DNA from: CAVHIG01 sp963636105
GTDB taxonomy: Bacteria; Bacillota; Clostridia; Peptostreptococcales; Anaerovoracaceae
NCBI GenBank assembly: GCA_963636105.1
Contig: CAVHIG010000019.1
Span: 1-30,872, forward strand
Direction: 5' to 3'
Length of the DNA: 30,872 bases
Numbering within the stretch: the stretch's first letter is position 1; every line of letters starts with the position of its first letter. Of this stretch, positions 23,671 through 30,872 are shown piece by piece. The notes below the pieces were generated by a model. It was given only the letters and a program-made list of their open reading frames with translations, did not search any database and was not told the DNA's origin. The translations under genes were made by a program, and so were the position numbers.

Positions 23671-24778
23671 AATACTTATTTCCGGATATTACGGCGCCGG
23701 AAACATCGGTGATGAGTCGATACTTCGGGCGGTTGTGGACAATCTCCGGGAGAAGCTTTCGGACATAGAAATCACGGTGCTTTCAAAGAGTCCGGAGTAT
23801 ACAAGTGAAAAATATGCTGTGCGCTCTGCGCCCAGAAAGGACATACTCGCCGTAATCCGCGAAATCAGGCGCTGTGACTTGCTTATAAGCGGCGGCGGCA
23901 GTCTCCTTCAGGATGTGACGAGCAAAAAAAGCATCATATACTATCTTGCGGTCATGTGGCTCGCAAGGCTTTTCGGAAAGAAATTCTTCATATACAGTCA
24001 GGGAATAGGGCCTATAAACTCAAATTTCAATCGCGGCCTGACCAGAAAAATATTGATGAAGGCAAGCGGCATCGTTGTGAGAGACATCTCCTCAAAGGAA
24101 TTTTTGACAGAGCTTGGAATTCCGGCGGAGCGCGTTGTAGTCACCGCAGACCCGGTGCTGCGCATAAAAAGAGCTGATACGGCTACTGGCAGGGAAATTC
24201 TGGCAAGCGAGGGCTTTGCGCGGCGCGAGGGCAGCACTACGGTCGGCTTTGCGATAAAGGAAAAAAAGACGGAATCAGGCTTTGTGGATGAGCTATGCAC
24301 TTCCATGGAGCATTTGCTTGAGAGAGGCGATGTGCAAATCGTACTCATACCCTTTCATTTCAATGAGGATATGGCAGTAGCCGGTGTCATAGAGCAGCGC
24401 CTTACTGAAAAGGGCTACGGCGATAAAATATGCACTCTGCGTCATAAGTATCTTACCGAGGAGATGCTCAGCATCATAGGAAATATGGATGTACTTGTCG
24501 GCGTGAGATTGCATTCTCTCATACATGCGGCCATTATGGGCGTGCCTATGATTGGAATATCCTATGATCCGAAGATAAATTCTTTCATGAAGTCCATAGG
24601 CATGAAGGCCATGTGCATGATATATGACTTCAGCAGCGAGGATTTTTTAGAGGAATTCGATAAGACAATGCGCGAGAAGGAGCTGATCGTCGCTCGTGTA
24701 AATACAAAGCTTTCAGGCCTTGTAGAGAGTCTGGATACAAATGAAGAGCTCATAAAAGCGCTTATGGACAAAAAATAG
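23663..24778 (+). CDS. csaB: Polysaccharide pyruvyl transferase CsaB
   Basis: CsaB adds a pyruvate ketal from phosphoenolpyruvate to a secondary cell-wall polymer, making the ligand that anchors SLH-domain surface proteins. The 371-residue sequence begins with ISGYYGAGNIGDESIL, the family signature, followed by SGGGSLLQDVTS, YSQGIGPI, TADPVLRI and the C-terminal VGVRLHSLIHAAIMGVPMIGISYDPK with its conserved Arg-x-His. It is cytoplasmic. It overlaps the DUF5693 gene by eight bases, and a TagA-family transferase follows, the usual clostridial trio. SLH proteins themselves are not encoded in this window. Confidence 0.93.
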   Translation: MYKILISGYYGAGNIGDESILRAVVDNLREKLSDIEITVLSKSPEYTSEKYAVRSAPRKDILAVIREIRRCDLLISGGGSLLQDVTSKKSIIYYLAVMWLARLFGKKFFIYSQGIGPINSNFNRGLTRKILMKASGIVVRDISSKEFLTELGIPAERVVVTADPVLRIKRADTATGREILASEGFARREGSTTVGFAIKEKKTESGFVDELCTSMEHLLERGDVQIVLIPFHFNEDMAVAGVIEQRLTEKGYGDKICTLRHKYLTEEMLSIIGNMDVLVGVRLHSLIHAAIMGVPMIGISYDPKINSFMKSIGMKAMCMIYDFSSEDFLEEFDKTMREKELIVARVNTKLSGLVESLDTNEELIKALMDKK

Positions 24779-24792
24779 CAAAAAAATTACAA

Positions 24793-24822
24793 AAAGCGGG
24801 AGGCCGGCTCGGCTAACGCTTT
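24793..24822 (+). other. Compact hairpin between csaB and the tagA-like gene
   Basis: AAAGCG (24793-24798) pairs with CGCTTT (24817-24822), and GCCG (24803-24806) with CGGC (24810-24813) inside. No T tract follows, so it is not a clear intrinsic terminator. It may be an RNA processing or stabilising element, or a small GC-rich repeat unit. It is the only structure in the 83-base gap. Confidence 0.35.
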
Positions 24823-24861
24823 GATAGGAATACGAATAATAAATGTAAATGGAGATAGAAT

Positions 24862-25665
24862 ATGGCAGAAGCTGTGAAAAATGCAGAAGATAATACAGAG
24901 AATATAAAAGAGGTCGACAGAGCAAAGCAGATCCGGATTTTGGGAGTGCCTGTGGATATGGTAAACGGCGAGGAAGCCATGGAGATTTTCAAGGACATCA
25001 TGGACAGAGAGGGCTGCGAGCTCATAGTTACTCCAAATTCCGAGATTATAGTAAATGCCACACAGGACGCGGAGCTTGCGGGACTCATAGAAGAGGCGAG
25101 CCTTGTCATACCGGACGGCATAGGCATAGTATATGCCTCAAAAATTCTCGGACATCCTTTGAATGAGAGAGTCACAGGCGTGGATTTTCTGACTGCGATA
25201 CTCGGATATTTGCAGGAAAACGGAAAGTCGATATATCTGCTCGGCAGCAAGCCGAAAAACGAGGAACGCGAAAGTGTCGCAGACCTTGCGGCTGCGGCCA
25301 TGCAAAGGCAGTTTCCGCGGCTTAAGATAGCGGGGACGCACGATGGGTATTTCAAGAAAGAAGAGGAAACGGCGCTTGTCGCCGAGATAAATGCCTCGGG
25401 GGCGGATTTCCTCTGTGCGGCGCTGGGCGCTCCAAAGCAGGAAAAATTTATATATGAGCATAGAAATGAATTTACGAATGTGCGGGCCGGCATAGGCGTG
25501 GGCGGAAGCCTCGATGTGTGGGCAGGTACGGCAAAGCGTGCGCCGGAGTTTTATCAAAAGCACGGGCTTGAGTGGCTGTATCGCTTCGCGAAGGAGCCGA
25601 CACGTTGGAAGAGAATGCTGAGGCTGCCGGTATTTATGCTCAGGGTCATTTTTGGCAATAAATAA
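24862..25665 (+). CDS. WecG/TagA/CpsF family glycosyltransferase
   Basis: GT26 enzyme that adds an N-acetylmannosamine-type sugar to a lipid-linked GlcNAc in wall teichoic acid or related polymer synthesis. VTPNSEIIVNA, the catalytic-site Asp in IPDGIGIV (D85), Arg in NERVTGVDF (R103), and LGAPKQEKFI with Q193 are present. The C-terminal segment GLEWLYRFAKEPTRWKRM is the appendage that packs on the active site in this family. It has about 25 extra charged residues before the usual start (ILGVPVD); GGAGAT before ATG 24862 supports the longer form. Together with CsaB and DUF5693 it suggests a pyruvylated secondary wall polymer. Exact sugar is not shown, so no symbol is given. Confidence 0.92.
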   Translation: MAEAVKNAEDNTENIKEVDRAKQIRILGVPVDMVNGEEAMEIFKDIMDREGCELIVTPNSEIIVNATQDAELAGLIEEASLVIPDGIGIVYASKILGHPLNERVTGVDFLTAILGYLQENGKSIYLLGSKPKNEERESVADLAAAAMQRQFPRLKIAGTHDGYFKKEEETALVAEINASGADFLCAALGAPKQEKFIYEHRNEFTNVRAGIGVGGSLDVWAGTAKRAPEFYQKHGLEWLYRFAKEPTRWKRMLRLPVFMLRVIFGNK

Positions 25666-25690
25666 TTTGGTTTTTAAAATTTAAAAATAT

Positions 25691-25708
25691 ACACACACAA
25701 CACACACA
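25691..25708 (+). repeat. CA dinucleotide tract before the transketolase genes
   Basis: ACACACACAACACACACA runs directly into the AAGGAG ribosome binding site of the next gene. The 54-base gap also holds an AT-rich stretch (25666-25690) but no convincing -35/-10 pair or terminator. Short tandem tracts of this kind can change length by slippage. Confidence 0.6.
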
Positions 25709-25719
25709 AGGAGAAAAAG

Positions 25720-26559
25720 ATGGATTACAAGGAATTTGAAAGGATAGCTGCCAAAATAAGGGTAGATATCATCAAGGAAGTATCTTCTGCGGGTTCCGGG
25801 CATCCGGGTGGATCGCTTTCGGCCGCGGATATCGTGACTGCGCTTTATTTCCATGAGATGAATATTGATCCTGCAAATCCGAAGATGGAGGGCAGGGACA
25901 AATTTGTACTTTCGAAGGGTCACGCAGGCCCGGTGCAGTATGCGGCTCTTGCGGAGAGAGGATATTTTCCGAAGGAGGATTTGCTTACGCTTAGAAAGCT
26001 TGGAAGCAAGCTGCAGGGACACCCGAGCCTCGGTAAGGTGCCTGGCATCGAAATGTCTACAGGTTCACTCGGACAGGTTATTACGGTATCTGTTGGCATG
26101 GCTCTTGCAAACAAACTTGACAAAAGTGAGGCGCGCGTGTACACTCTTTTAGGAGATGGTGAACTTGAGGAGGGTCTTGTATGGGAGGCTGCTATGTCGG
26201 CTGCGCATTACAAGCTGGATAATCTTGTAGCCATCGTAGACTGGAATGGGCTTCAGATAGACGGAAAAAATGAGGATGTCATGAATGTGGCGCCTATTAC
26301 GGACAAATTTGCGGCCTTTGGCTGGAATGTGCTGAGCATAGACGGGCACGATTTTGCGGAGATTTTCGATGCTTTTTCCAAGGCGAGAGCTTGCAAGGGA
26401 AGACCTACGGTCATAGTTGCAAAGACGCATAAGGGAAAGGGCGTATCCTTTATGGAGGATCAGGCAGGCTGGCACGGCAAGGCGCCAAATGCCGAGGAGA
26501 CGGAGAAGGCGCTTGCGGAGCTCACTGCGGTGCTTGAGAAGCTGGGAGGTGAGCAATAA
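25720..26559 (+). CDS. Transketolase, N-terminal (thiamine diphosphate-binding) subunit
   Basis: Split transketolase: this 279-residue half carries the PP domain, and the next gene the rest. It interconverts sugar phosphates in the non-oxidative pentose phosphate pathway. GSGHPGGSLSAADI, SKGHAGPVQYAAL, GHPSLGKVPGIEMSTGSLGQ and the thiamine diphosphate motif GDGELEEG ... NGLQIDG are all present, as is the late KTHKGKGVSFM. AAGGAG lies before the ATG. Its stop and the next start share one base (TAATG), so the halves are made together. In Clostridia this split form is common. The pathway also feeds nucleotide-sugar precursors, but no direct tie to the upstream wall genes is visible. Confidence 0.95.
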   Translation: MDYKEFERIAAKIRVDIIKEVSSAGSGHPGGSLSAADIVTALYFHEMNIDPANPKMEGRDKFVLSKGHAGPVQYAALAERGYFPKEDLLTLRKLGSKLQGHPSLGKVPGIEMSTGSLGQVITVSVGMALANKLDKSEARVYTLLGDGELEEGLVWEAAMSAAHYKLDNLVAIVDWNGLQIDGKNEDVMNVAPITDKFAAFGWNVLSIDGHDFAEIFDAFSKARACKGRPTVIVAKTHKGKGVSFMEDQAGWHGKAPNAEETEKALAELTAVLEKLGGEQ

Positions 26560-27488
26560 TGGCAGATAAAATGGCGACAAGACAGGCTTACGGGCAGGTA
26601 TTGGTGGAGCTCGGAGCAGAGAATCCGAATCTTATAGTAATGGATGCTGACCTTTCAAAATCCACTATGACGGCTGAATTTGCCAAGGTTTATCCTGAAA
26701 GATTCATAAATATGGGTATTGCTGAGCAGAATCTCTATGCTTCAGCCGCGGGACTTGCGGTATCGGGCAAGGTAGTATGCGCATCGACCTTTGCTATGTT
26801 TGCTTCGGGACGCGCATTTGAGATAATAAGAAATTCCATAGGTTATACTCACGCAAATGTAAAGGTATGCGCGACTCACGCTGGCATTACTGTAGGTGAG
26901 GACGGAGCTACGCATCAGACCTTTGAGGATATAGCTCTTATGAGGACTATTCCGGGCATGACTGTTGTAAATCCGTCGGACGGAGCTTCCGCAAAGATTC
27001 TTATGAGACAGGTTGTGGCTATGAATGGGCCTGCGTATGTAAGGCTCGGAAGAGCGGCTGTACCTATGGTATATGACGAAAATTCGGATATCAAGCTCGG
27101 AAAGGGAAATTGCATCAGGCAGGGACACGACGCGACGATCATCGCGACCGGAATAATGGTAAATGAGGCAGTTTCCGCAGCGGAAGAGCTCGCAAAAGAG
27201 GGCATAGATGTGCGCATCATAGACATGCACACGATAAAGCCTATTGATAGAGAGATAATTATAAAAGCAGCGCGCGAGACGGGAAAAATCGTCACGGCAG
27301 AGGAGCACTCTGTAATCGGAGGACTCGGAAGCGCTGTAGCGGAGGTAGTTGTGCAGGAATGTCCTGTAAAGATGGCATTTGTAGGTCAGCATGATACCTT
27401 CGGAGAGTCAGGAAAGCCTGACGAGCTCAAGGTTAAATACGGCATGACGGCGGCGGACATCGCAAGATCTGTCAAGAGTCTGCTTTAA
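26559..27488 (+). CDS. Transketolase, C-terminal subunit
   Basis: The 309-residue partner contains the pyrimidine-binding domain and the C-terminal domain. DADLSKSTMTAEFAKVYPERFINMGIAEQN holds the conserved Glu that activates thiamine diphosphate (in MGIAEQN). ATFAMFASGRAFEIIRNS, THAGITVGEDGATHQ and the C-terminal EEHSVIGGLGSAVAE follow in the order expected for transketolase and DXS-like proteins. GGAGGTGAG is placed before the ATG inside the first half. The ileS start lies 29 bases beyond its stop with no terminator between, so ileS is probably on the same transcript. Confidence 0.95.
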   Translation: MADKMATRQAYGQVLVELGAENPNLIVMDADLSKSTMTAEFAKVYPERFINMGIAEQNLYASAAGLAVSGKVVCASTFAMFASGRAFEIIRNSIGYTHANVKVCATHAGITVGEDGATHQTFEDIALMRTIPGMTVVNPSDGASAKILMRQVVAMNGPAYVRLGRAAVPMVYDENSDIKLGKGNCIRQGHDATIIATGIMVNEAVSAAEELAKEGIDVRIIDMHTIKPIDREIIIKAARETGKIVTAEEHSVIGGLGSAVAEVVVQECPVKMAFVGQHDTFGESGKPDELKVKYGMTAADIARSVKSLL

Positions 27489-27517
27489 AAATATTTAAAA
27501 AAGGAGGATGGAATGAA

Positions 27518-30500
27518 ATGTTTCAGAATTTGAATGACAAGCCTGTTGCTGAAGTTCAAAAAGAACAGGTAAAAAAATGGAATGAAGAAAATTTGCTGGA
27601 AAAATGCGTAACAGCAAGAGAAGGGTGCCCGTCGTACATTTTCTACGAAGGACCTCCTACTGCGAATGGAAAGCCGGGCATTCATCACGTGATGGCCAGA
27701 ACGCTCAAGGATTCTATCTGCAGATACAAGACCATGCAGGGCTACCAGGTAAATAGAAAGGCCGGTTGGGATACTCACGGACTTCCTGTAGAGATAGAGG
27801 TTGAAAAGCAGCTCGGCATGACCGGCAAGCAGGATATCGAGAAGTACGGTATCAGAGAATTCAATGAGAAGTGCAAGCAGTCTGTATTTACTTATACTGA
27901 CATGTGGCGCGATATGAGTGAGAGAATGGCTTATATGGCTGATATGGACAATCCTTATATCACGCTTGATAATGATTATATCGAGACCGGCTGGTGGATC
28001 CTGAAGGAAGTTTTCAATAAGGGTCTCATCTTTGAGGGTCATAAGATTTTGCCTTATTGCCCGCGCTGCGGCACCGGACTTGCGTCGCATGAGGTAGCAC
28101 AGGGATATAAGGAAGTAAAGGTTCTGACTCTTACGGCGAAATTTAAGCGCAAGGGTACTGAAAACGAGTATTTCCTCGCATGGACTACTACTCCTTGGAC
28201 TTTGGCAGCAAACGTAGCTCTTACTGTACATCCGGATAAGATCTATGCAAAGGTAAAGATGCTCTCTGGCGAGGAGGAAGGCAATATCTTCTATGTGGCA
28301 AAGGTGCTTGCGGACAAGGTGCTCGGCGAGGGTACATATGAGATCCTTGAGGAGATGCCTGGTAAGGCGCTCGAGTATGTGGAGTATGAGCAGCTTATGC
28401 CTTATCTGAAGGTGGACAAGAAGGCTTTCTATGTGACTTGCATGGAATATGTCACAATGGAGGATGGTACAGGTATCGTACATACTGCTCCTGCCTTTGG
28501 TGAAGACGACTATAATTGCGGAAGAAAATATGGACTTCCTGTTGCGAATCCTGTAGATGAGCAGGGTAAATTCTCTGATACTCCGTGGAAGGGCAGATTT
28601 GTAATGGAAGATGGCCTCGATGTGGAGATCATAAAGCATCTTGGTGAGGAGAATAAGATCTATTCAAAGCTCAAGATGGATCACAATTATCCGCATTGCT
28701 GGCGCTGCGGCACTCCGCTTATCTACTACGCAAAGCCGAGCTGGTATATCGAGATGAGCAAGCTCAAGGATCAGCTTGTGGAAAATAATAAGACAGTAAA
28801 TTGGTATCCTGATTTCGTAGGCGAAAAGCGTTTCGGAAACTGGCTTGAGGAAGTAAAGGACTGGGCAATTTCCAGAAACCGTTATTGGGGTACACCTATT
28901 CCTATCTGGCGCTGTGAGTGCGGACACCTTGAGTGCATAGGTTCGCGCGCAGAGCTTGTAGAGAAGGCAAATGAGAATATCACTACAGATATCGAGCTGC
29001 ACAGACCATATGTGGATGAAGTGACTCTGACATGCCCGCACTGCGGCAAGAAGATGCACAGAATCCCAGAGGTAATGGACTGCTGGTTTGACTCCGGCGC
29101 TATGCCTTTTGCGCAGTGGCACTATCCGTTTGAAAATAAGGAGAATTTTGACAAGCTCTTCCCGGCTGACTTCATCTGCGAGGGTATAGACCAGACACGT
29201 GGCTGGTTCTACTCGCTCATGGCTGTATCCACTCTCATCATGGGCTGCTCACCATACAAGAATGTACTTGTAAATGACCTCATCCTTGACAAGGAAGGCA
29301 AGAAGATGAGTAAGCATGTCGGAAATACGGTATCACCGTTTGAGATGCTTGATAAATATGGCGCTGATGCCACAAGATGGTATTTGCTGTCCGTATCTCC
29401 TGCATGGACACCGACCAAGTTTGACGAGGACGGCCTTGCGGACGTAGCAGGCAAGTTCTTCGGTACATTGAAGAACGTATACAACTTCTTTGTACTGTAT
29501 TCAAACCAGGACAATGTAGATGTAAAGAGCATCAGTGTGGATTATGCCGCGAGACCTGAGCTTGACAGATGGATTCTCTCAAAGTACAACCGCCTTGTAA
29601 AGGATGTCACTTATGAGATGGATCACTACGATCATATGAAGACTGTAAGAAAGATCATGGATTTTGTAAATGAGGATCTTTCAAACTGGTACATCAGACG
29701 CGCAAGAAGAAGGTTCTTTGCGGAGGAACTGACAGAGGACAAGAAGAGCGCATATGCTACGACATATGAGGTATTGACAGGCGTTGCAAAGCTCATGGCA
29801 CCTATCGCTCCATTTATCTCCGAGGAGATCTATACAAATCTTACCGGCGAGGAATCCGTACATCTTGCTCTCTTCCCGAAGGTAGACGAGTCGCTCATCG
29901 ACGAGCACGAGGAGAAGAGAATGGATCTTGTAAGAGATCTTGTTACACTCGGCCGTGGTACGAGAGAGAAGGAGAAGCTCAAGGTAAGACAGCCGCTTTC
30001 AGGCATATTGGTAGACGGCAAGTACGAGGAGCTTATCGGAGATTTGACTCCGCTTATCATGGAAGAGCTCAATGTGAAGAAGGTTGTATTTGAAAAGTCT
30101 CTCGAGACATATATGAACTTTAGCCTGAAGCCAAACTTCAAGGTAGCAGGTCCGGTACTCGGAAAGAATATCAAGGCCTTCGGCGCGGCTCTTGCGACTC
30201 AGAATCCTGCGGAATTTGTAGCAAAGATTGAGCAGGGTCCTGTAGAGCTTGAGGTAAACGGCGAGAAGTTGCAGGTTGAAAAGGACTTCGTGGATATCAG
30301 AATCGATGCGAAGGACGGCTTTGCTGTAGCGATGGAAAACAATCTCTTTACAATCCTCGATACTACTTTGACGGATGAGCTCATCGAAGAGGGTATCGCA
30401 AGAGAGTTGATTTCAAAGGTTCAGCAGCTGCGTAAGCAGAATGATTTTGAGATGATGGATAATATCAAGATCTATGTGGACGCGGATGAGGCTGTAGAAG

Positions 30501-30628
30501 CGGTAATTGCCAAGTACGGTGATTATATCAAGAAGGAGACTCTGGCGCTTGAGATCGCGAGCAAGAAGGAGCTCAAGGGCTATGACTTGAATGGTCATAA
30601 GACCGGAATCGACGTGGAGAAATTGTAG
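27518..30628 (+). CDS. ileS: Isoleucyl-tRNA synthetase, type 2 (long form)
   Basis: Class I synthetase charging tRNA-Ile, 1036 residues. The HIGH-type site reads GKPGIHH (51-57) after FYEGPPTAN, as in the eukaryote-like type 2 branch. The editing domain follows (WTTTPWTLAANVALTVHPD and GTGIVHTAPAFGEDDY). Zinc-type pairs CPRCG, CWRCG and CPHCG are present, and CWFDSG marks the catalytic core. The KMSKS-type loop is KMSKH (596-600). The tRNA-binding helical domain (LSNWYIRRARRRFF) and the extended C-terminus without the type 1 zinc finger complete it. Type 2 enzymes are generally poorly sensitive to mupirocin. AAGGAGG is ten bases before ATG 27518; two upstream ATGs (27508, 27513) open only tiny frames. 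No T-box fits in the 29-base gap. Confidence 0.96.
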   Translation: MFQNLNDKPVAEVQKEQVKKWNEENLLEKCVTAREGCPSYIFYEGPPTANGKPGIHHVMARTLKDSICRYKTMQGYQVNRKAGWDTHGLPVEIEVEKQLGMTGKQDIEKYGIREFNEKCKQSVFTYTDMWRDMSERMAYMADMDNPYITLDNDYIETGWWILKEVFNKGLIFEGHKILPYCPRCGTGLASHEVAQGYKEVKVLTLTAKFKRKGTENEYFLAWTTTPWTLAANVALTVHPDKIYAKVKMLSGEEEGNIFYVAKVLADKVLGEGTYEILEEMPGKALEYVEYEQLMPYLKVDKKAFYVTCMEYVTMEDGTGIVHTAPAFGEDDYNCGRKYGLPVANPVDEQGKFSDTPWKGRFVMEDGLDVEIIKHLGEENKIYSKLKMDHNYPHCWRCGTPLIYYAKPSWYIEMSKLKDQLVENNKTVNWYPDFVGEKRFGNWLEEVKDWAISRNRYWGTPIPIWRCECGHLECIGSRAELVEKANENITTDIELHRPYVDEVTLTCPHCGKKMHRIPEVMDCWFDSGAMPFAQWHYPFENKENFDKLFPADFICEGIDQTRGWFYSLMAVSTLIMGCSPYKNVLVNDLILDKEGKKMSKHVGNTVSPFEMLDKYGADATRWYLLSVSPAWTPTKFDEDGLADVAGKFFGTLKNVYNFFVLYSNQDNVDVKSISVDYAARPELDRWILSKYNRLVKDVTYEMDHYDHMKTVRKIMDFVNEDLSNWYIRRARRRFFAEELTEDKKSAYATTYEVLTGVAKLMAPIAPFISEEIYTNLTGEESVHLALFPKVDESLIDEHEEKRMDLVRDLVTLGRGTREKEKLKVRQPLSGILVDGKYEELIGDLTPLIMEELNVKKVVFEKSLETYMNFSLKPNFKVAGPVLGKNIKAFGAALATQNPAEFVAKIEQGPVELEVNGEKLQVEKDFVDIRIDAKDGFAVAMENNLFTILDTTLTDELIEEGIARELISKVQQLRKQNDFEMMDNIKIYVDADEAVEAVIAKYGDYIKKETLALEIASKKELKGYDLNGHKTGIDVEKL

Positions 30629-30658
30629 GCTCGGCCTACACCTACCTGCGGGACCGAA
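30627..30658. repeat. 32-bp repeat, copy 1 (overlaps the ileS stop codon)
   Basis: AGGCTCGGCCTACACCTACC and the next 12 bases recur at 30841-30872 with one difference (G to T at 30648). Copy 1 begins within the TAG stop of ileS. A weaker third version (GGGCTACACCTGTCTTTGG, 30822-30840) abuts copy 2. Confidence 0.75.
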
Positions 30659-30693
30659 TCGACTTGCACATGGTTCCGCAGGCAGCTAAGGCC
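30633..30693. repeat. Inverted repeat after ileS
   Basis: CCTGCGGGACC (30645-30655) pairs with GGTTCCGCAGG (30672-30682) with one G-T pair, and GGCCT (30633-30637) pairs with AGGCC (30689-30693) outside it. There is no T tract. It includes most of repeat copy 1. The structure could be a mobile palindromic element or an mRNA-end hairpin. Confidence 0.55.
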
Positions 30694-30763
30694 TCGCTAG
30701 ATATGGAAAACTTGGAGACTATCCAGCAGAGAGCATACGCTGCACTGAATATTAGAGATAATT

Positions 30764-30800
30764 AAACCCGGCAGGAGCATTTCGCTCCTGCCGGGTTTTT
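30764..30800 (+). terminator. Strong intrinsic terminator after ileS
   Basis: CCCGGCAGGAGC (30767-30778) pairs perfectly with GCTCCTGCCGGG (30784-30795) over the loop ATTTC. AAA/TTT extends the stem to 15 pairs and the T run reaches 30800. It is the first clear terminator after the EPS one at 19397, so the mgtE-to-ileS genes could share a transcript. The stretch 30659-30763 before it holds no gene that I can support. Confidence 0.95.
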
Positions 30801-30840
30801 GATAATAATATCGAAGCTTTGGGGCTACACCTGTCTTTGG

Positions 30841-30872
30841 AGGCTCGGCCTACACCTACCTTCGGGACCGAA
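30841..30872. repeat. 32-bp repeat, copy 2 (at window edge)
   Basis: Matches 30627-30658 in 31 of 32 bases and runs to the last base of the window, so the full unit is probably longer. The partly similar segment just before it (30822-30840) suggests a tandem or clustered family continuing beyond the window. Confidence 0.75.

Noticed and set aside
27485..28639. 384-codon minus-strand frame opposite ileS
   Set aside because: It is antisense to conserved ileS sequence, has no binding site or family likeness, and is rich in residues expected from reverse reading of ileS codons.
1..30872. CRISPR array, tRNA, rRNA, insertion sequence or prophage
   Set aside because: No regularly spaced repeats with unique spacers, cloverleaf-like segments, transposase motifs or phage genes were seen; the 32-bp repeats near the end are too few and irregular.

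Overview
The window looks like a chromosomal segment of a low-to-medium GC member of the Bacillota, class Clostridia, most likely near Lachnospiraceae. The grounds are strong AGGAGG-type ribosome binding sites, tight operons with ATGA overlaps, a type I c-di-GMP riboswitch, a DUF5693-CsaB-TagA cell-wall cluster, a transketolase split into two genes and a long type 2 isoleucyl-tRNA synthetase. The genus cannot be fixed from this sequence. All convincing genes lie on the + strand.

Region 1 (1-442) holds a small ABM-fold monooxygenase-like gene with its own promoter and terminator. Region 2 (447-19430) is one long exopolysaccharide (EPS) operon. A sigma-A type promoter (447-475) leads into a c-di-GMP-I riboswitch (576-642) and an intrinsic terminator (643-692). 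The genes then run: initiating phosphoglycosyl transferase, GT4, metallophosphoesterase, two polysaccharide co-polymerase-like proteins, Wzy-like polymerase, GT4, two GT2, Wzx-like flippase, GT2, acyltransferase-3, a GT2 remnant, GT2, acyl carrier protein, AMP-forming ligase and an EAL phosphodiesterase, ending at a terminator (19397-19430). This is a Wzx/Wzy-type pathway in which the usual BY-kinase/phosphatase pair is absent. C-di-GMP parts are built in at three levels: the riboswitch, a degenerate GGDEF domain fused to the co-polymerase, and an apparently active membrane-anchored EAL enzyme. The ligase, carrier protein and acyltransferase suggest that the polymer carries an activated acyl decoration.

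Region 3 (19409-25665) starts with a promoter and a structured leader before mgtE. The leader encodes a 34-residue peptide starting Met-Asp-Pro-Leu-Pro. Its 3' end can form either a long hairpin or a hairpin that hides the mgtE ribosome binding site, which fits translation-dependent Mg2+ attenuation. mgtE is followed by a small exported protein, a DUF5693 membrane protein, CsaB pyruvyl transferase and a TagA-family glycosyltransferase, a set that points to a secondary cell-wall polymer.

Region 4 (25720-30872) carries the two transketolase halves and ileS, with no terminator visible until a strong one at 30764-30800. The ileS stop codon lies inside a 32-bp repeat that recurs at the window end. 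No tRNA, rRNA, CRISPR array, transposase or phage gene was seen. The main candidates for new biology are the c-di-GMP-wired EPS operon with its co-polymerase-GGDEF fusion, and the mgtE leader peptide attenuator.
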